A DNA stretch of 39,080 bases from an uncultured Ruminococcus sp. (GCA_947345935.1 CAMZZN010000021.1:1-39080); one strand, 5' to 3'. Numbered from the stretch's first letter, positions 1 to 7,924 are shown. Notes: a model not told the origin generated them from the letters alone. Numbers and translations are program-made.

Positions 1-27
1 TCTTTTATTTTTGTTTCCATATTTCTT

Positions 28-56
28 ATTATATCATATTTCTTCTATTAAGTAAA
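28..56 (-). promoter_or_regulatory. Divergent promoter for a gene left of the window
   Basis: On the minus strand a TTTACT -35 box (51-56) and a TATAAT -10 box (28-33) are separated by 17 bp, and TG-A precedes the -10 as an extended -10. It points out of the window, so its gene is not visible. It is back to back with the lepA promoter. Confidence 0.55.
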
Positions 57-63
57 CGCATAT

Positions 64-77
64 GGGACAGCGTCCCC
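64..77. repeat. GGGAC palindrome, copy 1
   Basis: The 14-base GGGACAGCGTCCCC lies between two divergent promoters. A close relative, GGGACGCCGTCCCC, sits at 5411-5424, also between divergent genes. It could be a protein-binding dyad or part of a dispersed repeat; the sequence alone does not decide. Confidence 0.35.
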
Positions 78-134
78 CTTTATAAACATAATAAAAAGTA
101 AATGCTTTTGCTGTACGATTTTTTTATTCATGTA

Positions 135-163
135 TTTACAAACAATAATTTTTGTGATATAAT
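135..163 (+). promoter_or_regulatory. lepA promoter
   Basis: TTTACA (135-140) and TATAAT (158-163) are 17 bp apart, with TG-A just before the -10. The predicted transcript starts around 170 and gives lepA a leader of about 50 bases. Confidence 0.7.
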
Positions 164-223
164 ATACAATAATAAATATCCGGAAACTTCCGGCATATCA
201 CTACAGAAAGAGGTAAAACCGAT

Positions 224-2026
224 TTGGCTAACGAAAAAATCAGAAATTTCTGCATAATCGCCCATATAGACCACGGCAAATCAACACTTGCCGACAGGAT
301 ACTTGAAAAAACCGAGACCGTCGCCGTCCGTGACATGGAAGATCAGCTTCTCGACAACATGGATATCGAACGTGAGCGTGGAATCACAATAAAAGCACGT
401 GCTGTCCGTCTTAAATACACCGCCTCCGACGGCGAGACTTATATCTTCAACCTCATCGACACTCCCGGTCACGTTGACTTCAACTACGAGGTTTCCCGTT
501 CTCTTGCCGCCTGCGAGGGCGCTGTTCTGGTAGTTGACGCATCTCAGGGAATCGAGGCGCAGACTCTTGCAAATACCTATCTTGCCATTGAACATGATTT
601 GGAGGTCGTTCCCGTTGTAAATAAGATCGACCTGCCGTCCGCCGACCCGGAAAGAGTTTGCAGCGAAGTCGAAAACGTTATCGGCATCCCTGCCATGGAC
701 GCTCCCAGAATATCGGCAAAAATGGGCACAAATATAGAAGCTGTCCTTGAAAAGATCGTCACTGATATCCCTGCTCCGAAAGGTGATACAAAAAAGCCGC
801 TGAAAGCTTTGATCTTTGACAGCTACTACGACTCCTACAAAGGCGTTATTATCTATGTCAGAGTCAAGGAGGGAACGGTAAAAGTCGGCGACAGCATTCG
901 TCTTATGGCGACCGGTGCGGTATTCACCGTTGTGGAGGCAGGTTTTATGGACGCTTCCAATCTTATCAACAGCGGTTCCCTGGAGGCCGGCGAAGTCGGA
1001 TATATCGCTGCTTCCATTAAAAGTATCGGCGATACGCAGGTCGGCGATACCGTTACCAATAACGACGTTCCCTGCGACGAACCGCTTCCGGGTTACAGAA
1101 AAGTAAATCCTATGGTTTTTTCCGGCATTTATCCTGCTGACGGCGCTAAATACGGCGATCTGCGTGAAGCTCTTGAAAAACTCCAGCTCAACGACGCCTC
1201 TCTGTCTTTCGAGCCGGAAACATCAATCGCTCTCGGTTTCGGCTTCCGCTGCGGATTTCTCGGACTGCTGCATATGGAAATCATACAGGAACGCCTTGAA
1301 CGTGAATACAATCTTGATCTTATCACGACCGCTCCGTCTGTTATCTACAAAGTTACTCTGACAAACGGTGAGACTGTTTATATTGACAATCCCACCAATT
1401 ACCCCGATCCGGCGCTCATTCAGACAGCTGAAGAACCCATGGTCAAAGCGGATATTCTTTCTCCATCAGAATTTGTCGGAAATATTATGGAACTCTGTCA
1501 GGACAGGAGAGGCGTTTTCAAGGATATGCAGTATCTCGACGATACAAGAGTAAACCTGCACTATGAACTGCCCCTTAACGAGATCGTCTATGATTTCTTT
1601 GACGTGCTGAAATCACGCACAAAGGGCTACGCTTCTTTCGATTATGAAATGCTGGGCTACGCTCCCTCGAAGCTGGTAAAACTGGATATCCTTCTTAACG
1701 GCGACGTAGTTGATGCATTGTCATTTATAATCCACACCGACAAGGCTTATGGCAGAGCACGCAAAATAGCTGAAAAGCTGAAAGAAAACATTCCACGCCA
1801 GCTCTTTGAAGTCCCCATACAGGCTGCTATCGGAGGAAAGATAATTGCCCGTGAAACCGTAAAAGCCATGCGCAAAGACGTTCTTGCAAAGTGCTACGGC
1901 GGCGATATAACACGTAAAAAGAAACTTCTCGAAAAACAGAAGGAAGGAAAAAAACGTATGCGCCAGCTTGGAACGGTAGAAGTTCCGCAGGAAGCGTTCA
2001 TGAGCGTTCTCAAGCTTGACAGCTGA
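224..2026 (+). CDS. lepA: Elongation factor 4 (LepA) GTPase
   Basis: Ribosomal GTPase, known in this family for acting on stalled or mistranslocated ribosomes. The 600-residue length is typical. G1 is AHIDHGKS at residues 13-20, G3 is DTPGHVDF near 80 and G4 is NKID near 133; the C-terminal third carries the LepA-specific end with [24 protein letters not shown] as scattered basic residues. The start is a TTG at 224 reading Met-Ala-Asn-Glu, chosen because AAAGAGG lies about 10 bases upstream and no ATG gives a better fit. A consensus promoter is at 135-163. The small genes downstream and hemW follow closely on the same strand; lepA-hemW linkage is common in Firmicutes. Confidence 0.97.
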   Translation: MANEKIRNFCIIAHIDHGKSTLADRILEKTETVAVRDMEDQLLDNMDIERERGITIKARAVRLKYTASDGETYIFNLIDTPGHVDFNYEVSRSLAACEGAVLVVDASQGIEAQTLANTYLAIEHDLEVVPVVNKIDLPSADPERVCSEVENVIGIPAMDAPRISAKMGTNIEAVLEKIVTDIPAPKGDTKKPLKALIFDSYYDSYKGVIIYVRVKEGTVKVGDSIRLMATGAVFTVVEAGFMDASNLINSGSLEAGEVGYIAASIKSIGDTQVGDTVTNNDVPCDEPLPGYRKVNPMVFSGIYPADGAKYGDLREALEKLQLNDASLSFEPETSIALGFGFRCGFLGLLHMEIIQERLEREYNLDLITTAPSVIYKVTLTNGETVYIDNPTNYPDPALIQTAEEPMVKADILSPSEFVGNIMELCQDRRGVFKDMQYLDDTRVNLHYELPLNEIVYDFFDVLKSRTKGYASFDYEMLGYAPSKLVKLDILLNGDVVDALSFIIHTDKAYGRARKIAEKLKENIPRQLFEVPIQAAIGGKIIARETVKAMRKDVLAKCYGGDITRKKKLLEKQKEGKKRMRQLGTVEVPQEAFMSVLKLDS

Positions 2027-2042
2027 AACCGGAGGAATACCA

Positions 2043-2468
2043 ATGATAAATTATTTTATTATTATCCTGCTCTGGATAACGATCGTACTGAGCGCAGTAT
2101 CGGCTATCGCAGAAATGATCTTCCGCCGCAATTCAAAACCGTACAGATTTTTCAGAGCGATATGGATAAGGCTGAGGGAGTTCTCCCCTCTCAGTTTCGG
2201 TGTCACCGCATCATTGCTGATTTTCTGGGGACTTGTCTCAGGAGACGACAACTTCTATGGAATCTGGACGGCAGTCGCTATGATGTTCGTTATCGTTGTA
2301 ATTTTATATGCGGAATATTTATTTACGTTCCGCAGAAAACGAAAAAAAGCGACAAAAACGACAGAACTCCCATTTATCGTCAGAAAAAAAGCACCCTTTG
2401 CGAAAGAAACTCCGATTGCAAAGAAAACGCCGGTTCTCACACCGATAACTCCCGGAAATAGTCAATAA
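2043..2468 (+). CDS. Small membrane protein, unknown function
   Basis: A 141-residue protein starting at ATG 2043, preceded by GGAGG at 2031-2035. An in-frame TTG at 2016 is possible but would overlap lepA and has no ribosome binding site. Three hydrophobic segments are visible, at about residues 2-24, 50-64 and 73-92, followed by a cytoplasmic-looking tail rich in Lys, Thr and Pro. It lies 16 bases after lepA and 23 bases before a zinc-ribbon membrane protein, so it is probably cotranscribed with lepA and hemW. I do not recognise the family. Confidence 0.75.
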   Translation: MINYFIIILLWITIVLSAVSAIAEMIFRRNSKPYRFFRAIWIRLREFSPLSFGVTASLLIFWGLVSGDDNFYGIWTAVAMMFVIVVILYAEYLFTFRRKRKKATKTTELPFIVRKKAPFAKETPIAKKTPVLTPITPGNSQ

Positions 2469-2491
2469 AAATTCAGATAGGATTGATAAAA

Positions 2492-2827
2492 ATGAGTATA
2501 TATACCTGCCCCCACTGCGGAAAAAAAGGATTCACCCCACTGACCAAGGCTCTTGCCGGAAAAATGAATTCCAAGGGAAAGCCCTGCAAACACTGCGGCA
2601 CAAAATGTGTAAACGGCAAGGGAGCCACCATTTTTAATGCCGTTTACAGTGTGATCGTTATTGTTGTAATGGTCGCATACTTCCTTAATTCACAGCATTA
2701 CGACGCTCTTGCAATAAGGGAAATCCCTGTTTTTATACTGCTTATCCTCTCGGAATTTATTGTTCCCGCTGTTGTAAACGCTTTTTTCTTCAAAATGGAA
2801 GAGTCCATCAGACTTGATATCTCATGA
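2492..2827 (+). CDS. Zinc-ribbon membrane protein
   Basis: A 111-residue protein. Two CxxC pairs near the N terminus (CPHCG and CKHCG, about 22 residues apart) form a likely zinc ribbon. Two hydrophobic segments follow, at about residues 48-65 and 77-97, so it looks like a zinc ribbon anchored by a membrane hairpin. ATG 2492 is preferred over TTG 2483 because AGGA (2479-2482) is correctly spaced for it. Its TGA overlaps the hemW start as ATGA, which implies translational coupling. Function unknown. Confidence 0.75.
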   Translation: MSIYTCPHCGKKGFTPLTKALAGKMNSKGKPCKHCGTKCVNGKGATIFNAVYSVIVIVVMVAYFLNSQHYDALAIREIPVFILLILSEFIVPAVVNAFFFKMEESIRLDIS

Positions 2828-3918
2828 AAAAGCTTGGATTATATATCCACGTTCCATTCTGCGGAAAAAAATGCGGCTACTGCGACTTCTATTCTCTGAA
2901 ATACTCAAAAGAAAACGCAGATGCTTATGTACAAGCTGTTCTGCGCAATCTCGATCATTACGGAAAACCGCAGACCACCGTTGACACCGTTTATTTCGGC
3001 GGCGGAACTCCCTCTCTTCTGTCTCCGGAGCAGCTTGCTTTCATCATAGACCGGATGCAGAATCGTTTCAGCCTTGAAGAGAACTGCGAGATAACACTTG
3101 AAGCCAATCCCTCCGGATTGTCTCCTGATAGGCTGAAGAAGCTGCGATATATAGGTATTAACCGGCTTTCTATCGGAGTTCAGTCCATGACGGACAGCGA
3201 GCTGCAATTCCTTGGAAGAAGCCACAACTCCGCCAGGGCGGAAAAAGCAGTTCTTGACGCCGCAGACGCAGGATTTGATAATATCTCCTGTGACCTCATG
3301 CTTGCTCTGCCGGATCAAACCGGGAATAGCCTTGAATATTCCCTGAATCGTCTTTGCAGTATGCCTATCAGTCATATTTCAGCGTATTTATTGAAGGTCG
3401 AATCCGGAACACCTTTCGACTGCGCCAACGTCCGTTCACATCTTCCCGACGACGAACTCACAGCAGAGCTTTATCTTCACACCGTTAATATCCTTGAACA
3501 GCACGGTTTCTTTCAGTATGAAGTCTCAAACTTTGCAAAACCGTCTTTTGAAAGTCGTCACAACTGCCGCTACTGGCAATGCAGGGATTATCTCGGCATC
3601 GGTCCTTCGGCGCATTCCTGTTACGGCGGAAAGCGGTTTGCAGTCAAAAACGAGCTGGAAGAATTCATTTCCTCCGATATTCAGCCCGTGTACGTCACCG
3701 ACGAATCCCCCTGCGGATTTGAGGAATACGCCATGCTCCGGCTTCGTCTGCGTGAAGGGCTCGATCTGCGCAGCGCCGGAGAAAAGCGAATCATGATCGA
3801 AAAAAAGCTTCCGCCGCTTCTGAAAGCCGGTTATATCAACTTTAACAATGATATTATCTCACTTACTCCTAAAGGATTTCTCTTGTCAAATTCGGTCATT
3901 GAATATCTTATTTTCTGA
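2824..3918 (+). CDS. hemW: Radical SAM protein HemW (heme chaperone type)
   Basis: HemW-type radical SAM protein, 364 residues; the family was long annotated as oxygen-independent coproporphyrinogen III oxidase and is now linked to heme delivery. The 4Fe-4S motif CGKKCGYC gives Cys13, Cys17 and Cys20, and Tyr-Cys-Asp-Phe-Tyr follows as in HemN/HemW. The SAM-binding GGGTPS is at residues 59-64. The length and the lack of HemN-specific N-terminal sequence favour HemW. The gene overlaps the upstream zinc-ribbon gene by 4 bases and is convergent with sigF only 3 bases away; its terminator appears to lie inside the 3' end of sigF. Confidence 0.9.
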   Translation: MKKLGLYIHVPFCGKKCGYCDFYSLKYSKENADAYVQAVLRNLDHYGKPQTTVDTVYFGGGTPSLLSPEQLAFIIDRMQNRFSLEENCEITLEANPSGLSPDRLKKLRYIGINRLSIGVQSMTDSELQFLGRSHNSARAEKAVLDAADAGFDNISCDLMLALPDQTGNSLEYSLNRLCSMPISHISAYLLKVESGTPFDCANVRSHLPDDELTAELYLHTVNILEQHGFFQYEVSNFAKPSFESRHNCRYWQCRDYLGIGPSAHSCYGGKRFAVKNELEEFISSDIQPVYVTDESPCGFEEYAMLRLRLREGLDLRSAGEKRIMIEKKLPPLLKAGYINFNNDIISLTPKGFLLSNSVIEYLIF

Positions 3919-3921
3919 TCG

Positions 3922-4581
3922 CTACTTCAACAGCTCCTCCCGCATATGCGTCAGGAGCTTTTTTTCTCTCCGTGATACCTGTACCTGCGACATCCCAAGC
4001 GCTTTTGCCGTTTTGGTCTGTGTAAGATTCCTGAAATAGCGCAGCTCCAACAGTGCACGGTCATTGGGTTCAAGACACTCCATTATCTGCCTTAGCGCAA
4101 TAAGATCTACAATTGCTTCGTCCGGAGGCGGCTGAGGAATTTCTATCTCGCTGCCGTCCTCATCGCCGGAAGTAAGGGAAAGAACCGGCTTACTGACGCA
4201 AAGCGCCTCGGAAACATCAGACTCTGACTCCCCAGAAAGCTGAGACAATTCCGATATTGTAGGCTCCCTTCCCTTATCGCATCGAAATTCTTCGCAAAGT
4301 TTCTGAAGAGAGAGCGATAATTCTTTAAGGCTGCGGCTTACATGGACGGCTCCGCCGTCACGAAAAAGCCGCTTTATCTCACCCAGAATAACAGGCACTG
4401 CATATGTGGAGAACTTCACGCCCCGCTCCGGGTCAAAAGCCTTGACCGCCTTTAACAAACCTATACACCCTGCGGAATACAGATCCTCATATTCAATCCC
4501 CCTGCTGCGGAACTTATTGGCGCAAAGATGAACGAGACCGAGATTTTCCTCTGCAAGCGGCTGTGCGGATTCAGTTTTCAT
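3922..4581 (-). CDS. sigF: Sporulation sigma factor F
   Basis: A 219-residue sigma-70 family protein without region 1. Region 2 is visible from EDLYSAGCIGLLKAVKAFD to FSTYAVPVILGEIKR, region 3 covers about 100-160, and region 4 holds LLELRYFRNLTQTKTAKALGMSQVQVSRREKKLL. It is the third gene of a SpoIIAA-SpoIIAB-SigF operon, and that order is what separates it from SigG. Its ATG overlaps the end of spoIIAB by 11 bases and has no strong ribosome binding site, so translational coupling is likely. In the family it directs early forespore transcription and is held by SpoIIAB until SpoIIAA releases it. Confidence 0.92.
   Translation of the reverse strand: MKTESAQPLAEENLGLVHLCANKFRSRGIEYEDLYSAGCIGLLKAVKAFDPERGVKFSTYAVPVILGEIKRLFRDGGAVHVSRSLKELSLSLQKLCEEFRCDKGREPTISELSQLSGESESDVSEALCVSKPVLSLTSGDEDGSEIEIPQPPPDEAIVDLIALRQIMECLEPNDRALLELRYFRNLTQTKTAKALGMSQVQVSRREKKLLTHMREELLK
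3932..3965 (+). terminator. hemW terminator inside sigF
   Basis: AGCTCCT (3932-3938) pairs with AGGAGCT (3953-3959), with the palindrome CGCATATGCG in the loop region, then a run of seven T. On the plus strand it ends hemW; on the minus strand the same bases encode the last residues of SigF. Confidence 0.7.
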
Positions 4582-5008
4582 GAGGAGAAAGCCTTTTTCG
4601 CATGACTACTGTCGTGCCCTTTCCTACGGCGCTTTTCACTTTAAGCTTGTCCATAAACGATTCCATGACCGAAAATCCCAGACCCGACCGTTCCTCTTCG
4701 GGAGCTGTAGTAAAAAGCGGTTCCATCGCCTGTTTTACATCAGATATGCCGCAGCCTTTGTCTTTGATGCGTATGTATATTTCACGGTCTTTCAGTAACT
4801 TTACCGTAAGTTCAACGCTTCCCTTGGAATTTCTGTAGCCATGTACAACGGCATTTGTAACGGCTTCCGAAACAGCAGTCCTGATATCTGAAAGCTCCTC
4901 AACAGTAGGGTCTGCCTGTATCAGGAATGATGAAACCACGGCACGGGCCGCCGCTTCGTTCACCGAAAGCGAGGGCATGGTAAATTTTATTTCGTTTAAT
5001 ACTTCCAT
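4571..5008 (-). CDS. spoIIAB: Anti-sigma F factor SpoIIAB (serine kinase)
   Basis: A 145-residue GHKL-fold ATPase/kinase that binds and inhibits SigF and phosphorylates SpoIIAA. The N box EAVTNAVVHGY places the ATP-site Glu48 and Asn52, the G1 box DKGCGI is at 83-88, and RSGLGF (108-112) is the lid/G2 motif. The start has GAGGAGG 7-8 bases upstream. It begins 12 bases after spoIIAA and overlaps sigF by 11 bases, so the three are cotranscribed and probably made in fixed proportion. Typical length; all motifs are intact. Confidence 0.93.
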   Translation of the reverse strand: MEVLNEIKFTMPSLSVNEAAARAVVSSFLIQADPTVEELSDIRTAVSEAVTNAVVHGYRNSKGSVELTVKLLKDREIYIRIKDKGCGISDVKQAMEPLFTTAPEEERSGLGFSVMESFMDKLKVKSAVGKGTTVVMRKRLSPHEN

Positions 5009-5020
5009 TTCTTTTCCTCC

Positions 5021-5326
5021 TCACGTAATTTTCACAATCCGCTCAATACCTGAAAGTTTTAGTACACGGCGGATATACGGCTGGGTATTTTTGACCTCCA
5101 GACAGCCGCCGCACTCTCTTATGAGCTTCGATCTGCCCATTATCAGACCTATCCCGGAACTATCCATAAAAGTTATGTTTTTGAAATCCATAACAAGCAG
5201 GGCAGGCTGAACGGATATGATGAATTTATCAAGCTGAGAGCGAAGCTCCTTTGCATTATGATGGTCAATTTCACCGCTGAGCAGCGCTGTAGCTCCTCCT
5301 GAACCGGTTTTTATTTCCATTTTCAT
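5021..5326 (-). CDS. spoIIAA: Anti-sigma F factor antagonist SpoIIAA
   Basis: A 101-residue STAS-domain protein. The conserved segment FMDSSGIGLIMGR carries Ser57, matching the serine that SpoIIAB phosphorylates in Bacillus SpoIIAA. When dephosphorylated, family members bind SpoIIAB and free SigF. I chose the ATG at 5326 (Met-Lys-Met-Glu) because AAAGGAGG lies 7-8 bases upstream; a longer in-frame start at 5350 would leave that site inside the gene. The serine phosphatase SpoIIE that normally acts on it is not in this window. Confidence 0.93.
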   Translation of the reverse strand: MKMEIKTGSGGATALLSGEIDHHNAKELRSQLDKFIISVQPALLVMDFKNITFMDSSGIGLIMGRSKLIRECGGCLEVKNTQPYIRRVLKLSGIERIVKIT

Positions 5327-5350
5327 TGTGACGCCTCCTTTTCCTGCCAT

Positions 5351-5359
5351 ATTATACCA
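5351..5359 (-). promoter_or_regulatory. spoIIA operon extended -10
   Basis: The minus strand reads TG-G-TATAAT (5359 down to 5351), 25 bases before the spoIIAA start codon. No good -35 is seen at 17 bp, and I found no SigH-like pair (AGGAATT with GAAT), which is the usual spoIIA promoter type in Bacillus. Confidence 0.4.
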
Positions 5360-5410
5360 TTACATACCTGCGAAATTTGTCATATCTCTGCTTGTATCAA
5401 CAACTTAAGC

Positions 5411-5424
5411 GGGACGCCGTCCCC
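5411..5424. repeat. GGGAC palindrome, copy 2
   Basis: GGGACGCCGTCCCC resembles the 64-77 palindrome in 12 of 14 bases. It lies in the 368-base gap between spoIIAA and the flavin reductase gene, which also holds the inverted repeat at 5514-5582 and a promoter at 5635-5663. Confidence 0.35.
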
Positions 5425-5513
5425 TCAATCCAACCAAAGGCGGAATCCCCCTTATAGTGAGAATTTCCTCATGATAAAAACGTAAAAAATAAATTCTCTT
5501 ATGCTGTTTATAT

Positions 5514-5582
5514 TATAGCGTGTTCACATAAAAATGCAGTATATGTCTTTTCGACAAATTTATTTTATATGAACACGCTATA
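5514..5582. repeat. Long inverted repeat (69 bp)
   Basis: TATAGCGTGTTCA (5514-5526) is exactly the reverse complement of TGAACACGCTATA (5570-5582). After one mismatch (5527/5569), seven more positions pair, leaving a loop of about 27 bases. Both flanking genes are transcribed away from it, so it is not an obvious terminator. A small MITE-like element or a dyad regulatory site are both possible. Confidence 0.6.
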
Positions 5583-5634
5583 GCCGACTGATAAATAACA
5601 TGATATTAATTTTTCTTTGTGTTTTCTGACGCTA

Positions 5635-5663
5635 TTGAAATCTTTTTTAAAATATGTTATAAT
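5635..5663 (+). promoter_or_regulatory. Promoter of the flavin reductase gene
   Basis: TTGAAA (5635-5640) and TATAAT (5658-5663) with a 17-bp spacer. This fixes the gene start downstream at 5695, since an upstream in-frame ATG at 5617 would precede the promoter. Confidence 0.75.
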
Positions 5664-5694
5664 AAAAAAAATACAAATCAAGCTGGTGAAAAAT

Positions 5695-6273
5695 ATGTCC
5701 AAACAATTCTGGAAAGGCAGCGCCTTACTGTCCCCTGTTCCGGCGGCTCTCGTAAGCTGCGGAACTATCGAATCCCCCAACGTTCTTACGATAGGATGGA
5801 CAGGAATCGTCTGCACGAATCCGCCTATGACCTATATTTCTGTGCGTCCGCAGAGGTATTCTTACGACATCATCAAAAGTTCCGGAGAATTTGTAATAAA
5901 TCTCACCACTGCCGCCATGTGCCGTCAGACCGACCTCTGCGGTGTAAAAAGCGGCAGTGATACGGATAAATTTGCTCTCTGCGGATTTCATGCTGTTCCG
6001 TCCCATGAGTTATCCGCACCGCTTATTGAAGAATGTCCTGTCTGCCTTGAATGTCGGGTAACTGAAGCAAAAGAGCTGGGGACTCATACCATGTTTCTGG
6101 CAAAGATCGTCGGCGTGGATGTTGACGATGACTATATCGACGAGAACAACCGCCTGGATATGAAAAAATGCGGTCTTATGGCATACGCTCACGGCGAATA
6201 CTTTTCACTTGGAAAAAGATTAGGCAGCTTCGGCTGGTCTGTACGCAAAAAGAAAAAGAACAGAAAAAAATAG
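5695..6273 (+). CDS. Flavin reductase-like (FMN-binding split barrel) protein
   Basis: A 192-residue protein of the flavin-reductase-like split-barrel type. The pattern is ALVSCG...PNVLTIGWTGIVCTNPPMTYISVRPQRYSYDII, then FVINL, then a later HTMFLAKIVGVDVDD; in the family the first stretch binds FMN. It ends in a basic tail (RKKKKNRKK). The start ATG at 5695 is preceded by GGTGA and by its own consensus promoter. Such proteins reduce flavin or act as small NAD(P)H-FMN oxidoreductases; the partner is not known here. The DUF3343 gene follows after a structured 143-base gap, so cotranscription is possible. Confidence 0.8.
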   Translation: MSKQFWKGSALLSPVPAALVSCGTIESPNVLTIGWTGIVCTNPPMTYISVRPQRYSYDIIKSSGEFVINLTTAAMCRQTDLCGVKSGSDTDKFALCGFHAVPSHELSAPLIEECPVCLECRVTEAKELGTHTMFLAKIVGVDVDDDYIDENNRLDMKKCGLMAYAHGEYFSLGKRLGSFGWSVRKKKKNRKK

Positions 6274-6333
6274 ATTTTGCGCTACTTCCTAAAAATGATT
6301 CACTCTTTTCCGAAATATCGCATATACTGTACA

Positions 6334-6410
6334 GAAGCAAGAAATCAAGAAGCAGGATGACAGGAGCTTCCGTTCTTGCTTCAATATCTCCTGTCTCCTG
6401 GAAAAGGGGG
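6334..6410 (+). promoter_or_regulatory. Interleaved helices ahead of the DUF3343 gene
   Basis: GAAGCAAGAA (6334-6343) pairs perfectly with TTCTTGCTTC (6373-6382). CAGGATGACAGGAG (6353-6366) pairs with CTCCTGTCTCCTG (6388-6400) with one bulged T. The arms are in the order A-B-A'-B', so the helices form a pseudoknot or exclude each other. The B' arm abuts AAAAGGGGG, the ribosome binding site of the next gene, and its CUCC could also mask it. A regulatory role is inferred. Confidence 0.4.
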
Positions 6411-6416
6411 CTGATT

Positions 6417-6638
6417 TTGACAGTCATCATTATGGAAATGCCCTCGTATACCTTTGCCGTAAAAGGTGAAAAACTGCTGAAAGCAAGAGGGATCTCCTGC
6501 GATCTGAAAAGGAATGTCAATGCTTCTCCCGGCAGCTGCGGATACTCCCTTCACGTAAGGAGCGATGTAAAAAGGGCTGCCGAAATCCTGAAAATGAACG
6601 CTGTTCCTTTTATCATCAAAGAAAAAGGGGGCAGCTGA
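6417..6638 (+). CDS. DUF3343 protein (putative Se/S carrier)
   Basis: A 73-residue protein, the usual size for DUF3343. It has the family layout: an N-terminal strand (TVIIMEMPSYTFAVKGEKLLKARGI split over the first 27 residues), a central Cys in GSCGYSL, and a C-terminal RAAEILKMNAVPF. I take TTG 6417 as start because AGGGGG ends 6 bases before it; ATG 6432 is the alternative. It lies one base before the cysteine-desulfurase-like gene. This pairing recurs in Clostridia, often near selenium genes, and suggests the protein accepts sulfur or selenium from the enzyme. That role is inference; selD and yedF are not visible here. Confidence 0.72.
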   Translation: MTVIIMEMPSYTFAVKGEKLLKARGISCDLKRNVNASPGSCGYSLHVRSDVKRAAEILKMNAVPFIIKEKGGS

Positions 6639-6639
6639 A

Positions 6640-7779
6640 ATGATAATAAACTTTGATAACGCAGCAACCACCTATCCAAAGCCGCCAGAAGTAAAACGTG
6701 CGGTCATGCAGGCAGTAGATCAGTTCGGCGGAAATTCAGGCAGGGGCGGTCACGCCCTTGCCATGCGCACCTCTCGTGCTCTTTATTCGGCACGGACTGC
6801 GGCAGCCGAATTTTTTGGCGCACAGCCGGAAAATGTGATTTTTACCCTTAACTGCACCCACGCCCTGAATCTTGCTATTCAGGGCGTAATGAAAGGCGGC
6901 GGTCATCTTATAATAAGCAGCATGGAGCATAATTCGGCGGCACGTCCGGGAGCTCAGCTTGCACTGGAGAAAAAAATAACGCTCTCCATTGCGCAGGTAT
7001 GCCCTGACGACAGCTGCACTGTGCAGAACTTCCGTAAGCTCATCCGTCCGGATACAAAAGCTATCGTATGTACTATCGCAAGTAACGTTACCGGTCAGAT
7101 CATGCCATGGAGGGAAATCGGGCAGCTCTGCCGTGAACACAATATATGCTTTATTGCTGACGGCGCTCAGGCGTGCGGCATAATGGATATAGATATTTCA
7201 GACGGAATAAACATCCTTTGCACTGCCGGTCATAAAGGTCTTTACGGAATAACAGGCACCGGACTTCTCATTACCGATGGAAAGTACAAAATTTCTCCGA
7301 TAATTCAGGGCGGAACAGGAAGCACATCTCTCAGCTTAAAACAACCGGATATACTTCCCGACGGTCTTGAAAGCGGCACACCGTGCATAATCGGGGCGAT
7401 GTCAGTTAAAGCCGGCATCGGATTTTTACGCAAAAAAGGCATAGACCGGATATACTCCCACGAAGAGCACATCTGCCGAAGTTTTATAAAGGAACTCGAA
7501 AAAAACAGAAAGATCACCATATATCGTGAACCGCAAAGCAATTACGTGCCTATTGTATCTTTCAATGCAGCAGAAATCCCATCCGAAGAACTGGCTGAGG
7601 AACTTGCGCAGCACGGATACTGTCTCCGGGCAGGCTTCCACTGTGCGGCTCTTGCTCATACTCAGCTGGGGACAAAAACAGGAACGGTAAGATTTGCTCC
7701 ATCGGCATTCAGTAATGAAGGCGACGGAATTGCTCTTGCTAATTTAATTAATAATATCTCAAACCGAAAAAAATTATAA
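6640..7779 (+). CDS. Cysteine desulfurase-like PLP enzyme
   Basis: A class V aminotransferase-fold protein of 379 residues. It starts with INFDNAATTYPKP, the hallmark of this group. AGHKGLYGITGTGLL contains the PLP-binding lysine after His, and the catalytic loop near the C terminus reads RAGFHCAALAH with the active-site Cys. It should release sulfur (or selenium) from cysteine (or selenocysteine). Its best match by eye is the cysteine desulfurase family protein subgroup that travels with DUF3343, not NifS/IscS. The ATG follows the upstream stop by one base, with GGGGG about 8 bases before it. Confidence 0.88.
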   Translation: MIINFDNAATTYPKPPEVKRAVMQAVDQFGGNSGRGGHALAMRTSRALYSARTAAAEFFGAQPENVIFTLNCTHALNLAIQGVMKGGGHLIISSMEHNSAARPGAQLALEKKITLSIAQVCPDDSCTVQNFRKLIRPDTKAIVCTIASNVTGQIMPWREIGQLCREHNICFIADGAQACGIMDIDISDGINILCTAGHKGLYGITGTGLLITDGKYKISPIIQGGTGSTSLSLKQPDILPDGLESGTPCIIGAMSVKAGIGFLRKKGIDRIYSHEEHICRSFIKELEKNRKITIYREPQSNYVPIVSFNAAEIPSEELAEELAQHGYCLRAGFHCAALAHTQLGTKTGTVRFAPSAFSNEGDGIALANLINNISNRKKL

Positions 7780-7786
7780 AAAACTA

Positions 7787-7814
7787 TTGAAAATATCTGA
7801 AAATGTGGTACAAT
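7787..7814 (+). promoter_or_regulatory. cdaA promoter
   Basis: TTGAAA (7787-7792) and TACAAT (7809-7814) separated by 16 bp. It lies directly after the cysteine desulfurase gene and gives cdaA a leader of about 105 bases. Confidence 0.65.
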
Positions 7815-7836
7815 ATATTATAGAATGCTGCGGAAA

Positions 7837-7892
7837 CGAGGGCAGACGCCCTCGTACATACCACCGAACCTGGTAAACTGTCATCCGGGTTC
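7837..7892 (+). promoter_or_regulatory. Two-hairpin leader of cdaA
   Basis: CGAGGGC (7837-7843) pairs with GCCCTCG (7848-7854) around a 4-base loop. GAACCTGG (7866-7873) pairs with CCGGGTTC (7885-7892) with one G-U. No T-run follows, so neither is a terminator. I do not recognise a known riboswitch; the ribosome binding site AAGGATG at 7911 is left free. Confidence 0.45.
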
Positions 7893-7924
7893 AAAAGAAA
7901 ATCTTACATAAAGGATGTGAACAG

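Noticed and set aside
5617..5694. N-terminal extension of the flavin reductase-like gene
   Set aside because: The promoter -35 and -10 boxes lie inside the extension, so it cannot be translated from that transcript.
7837..7924. c-di-AMP (ydaO) riboswitch before cdaA
   Set aside because: The leader is too short and does not show the ydaO core; it has only two simple hairpins.
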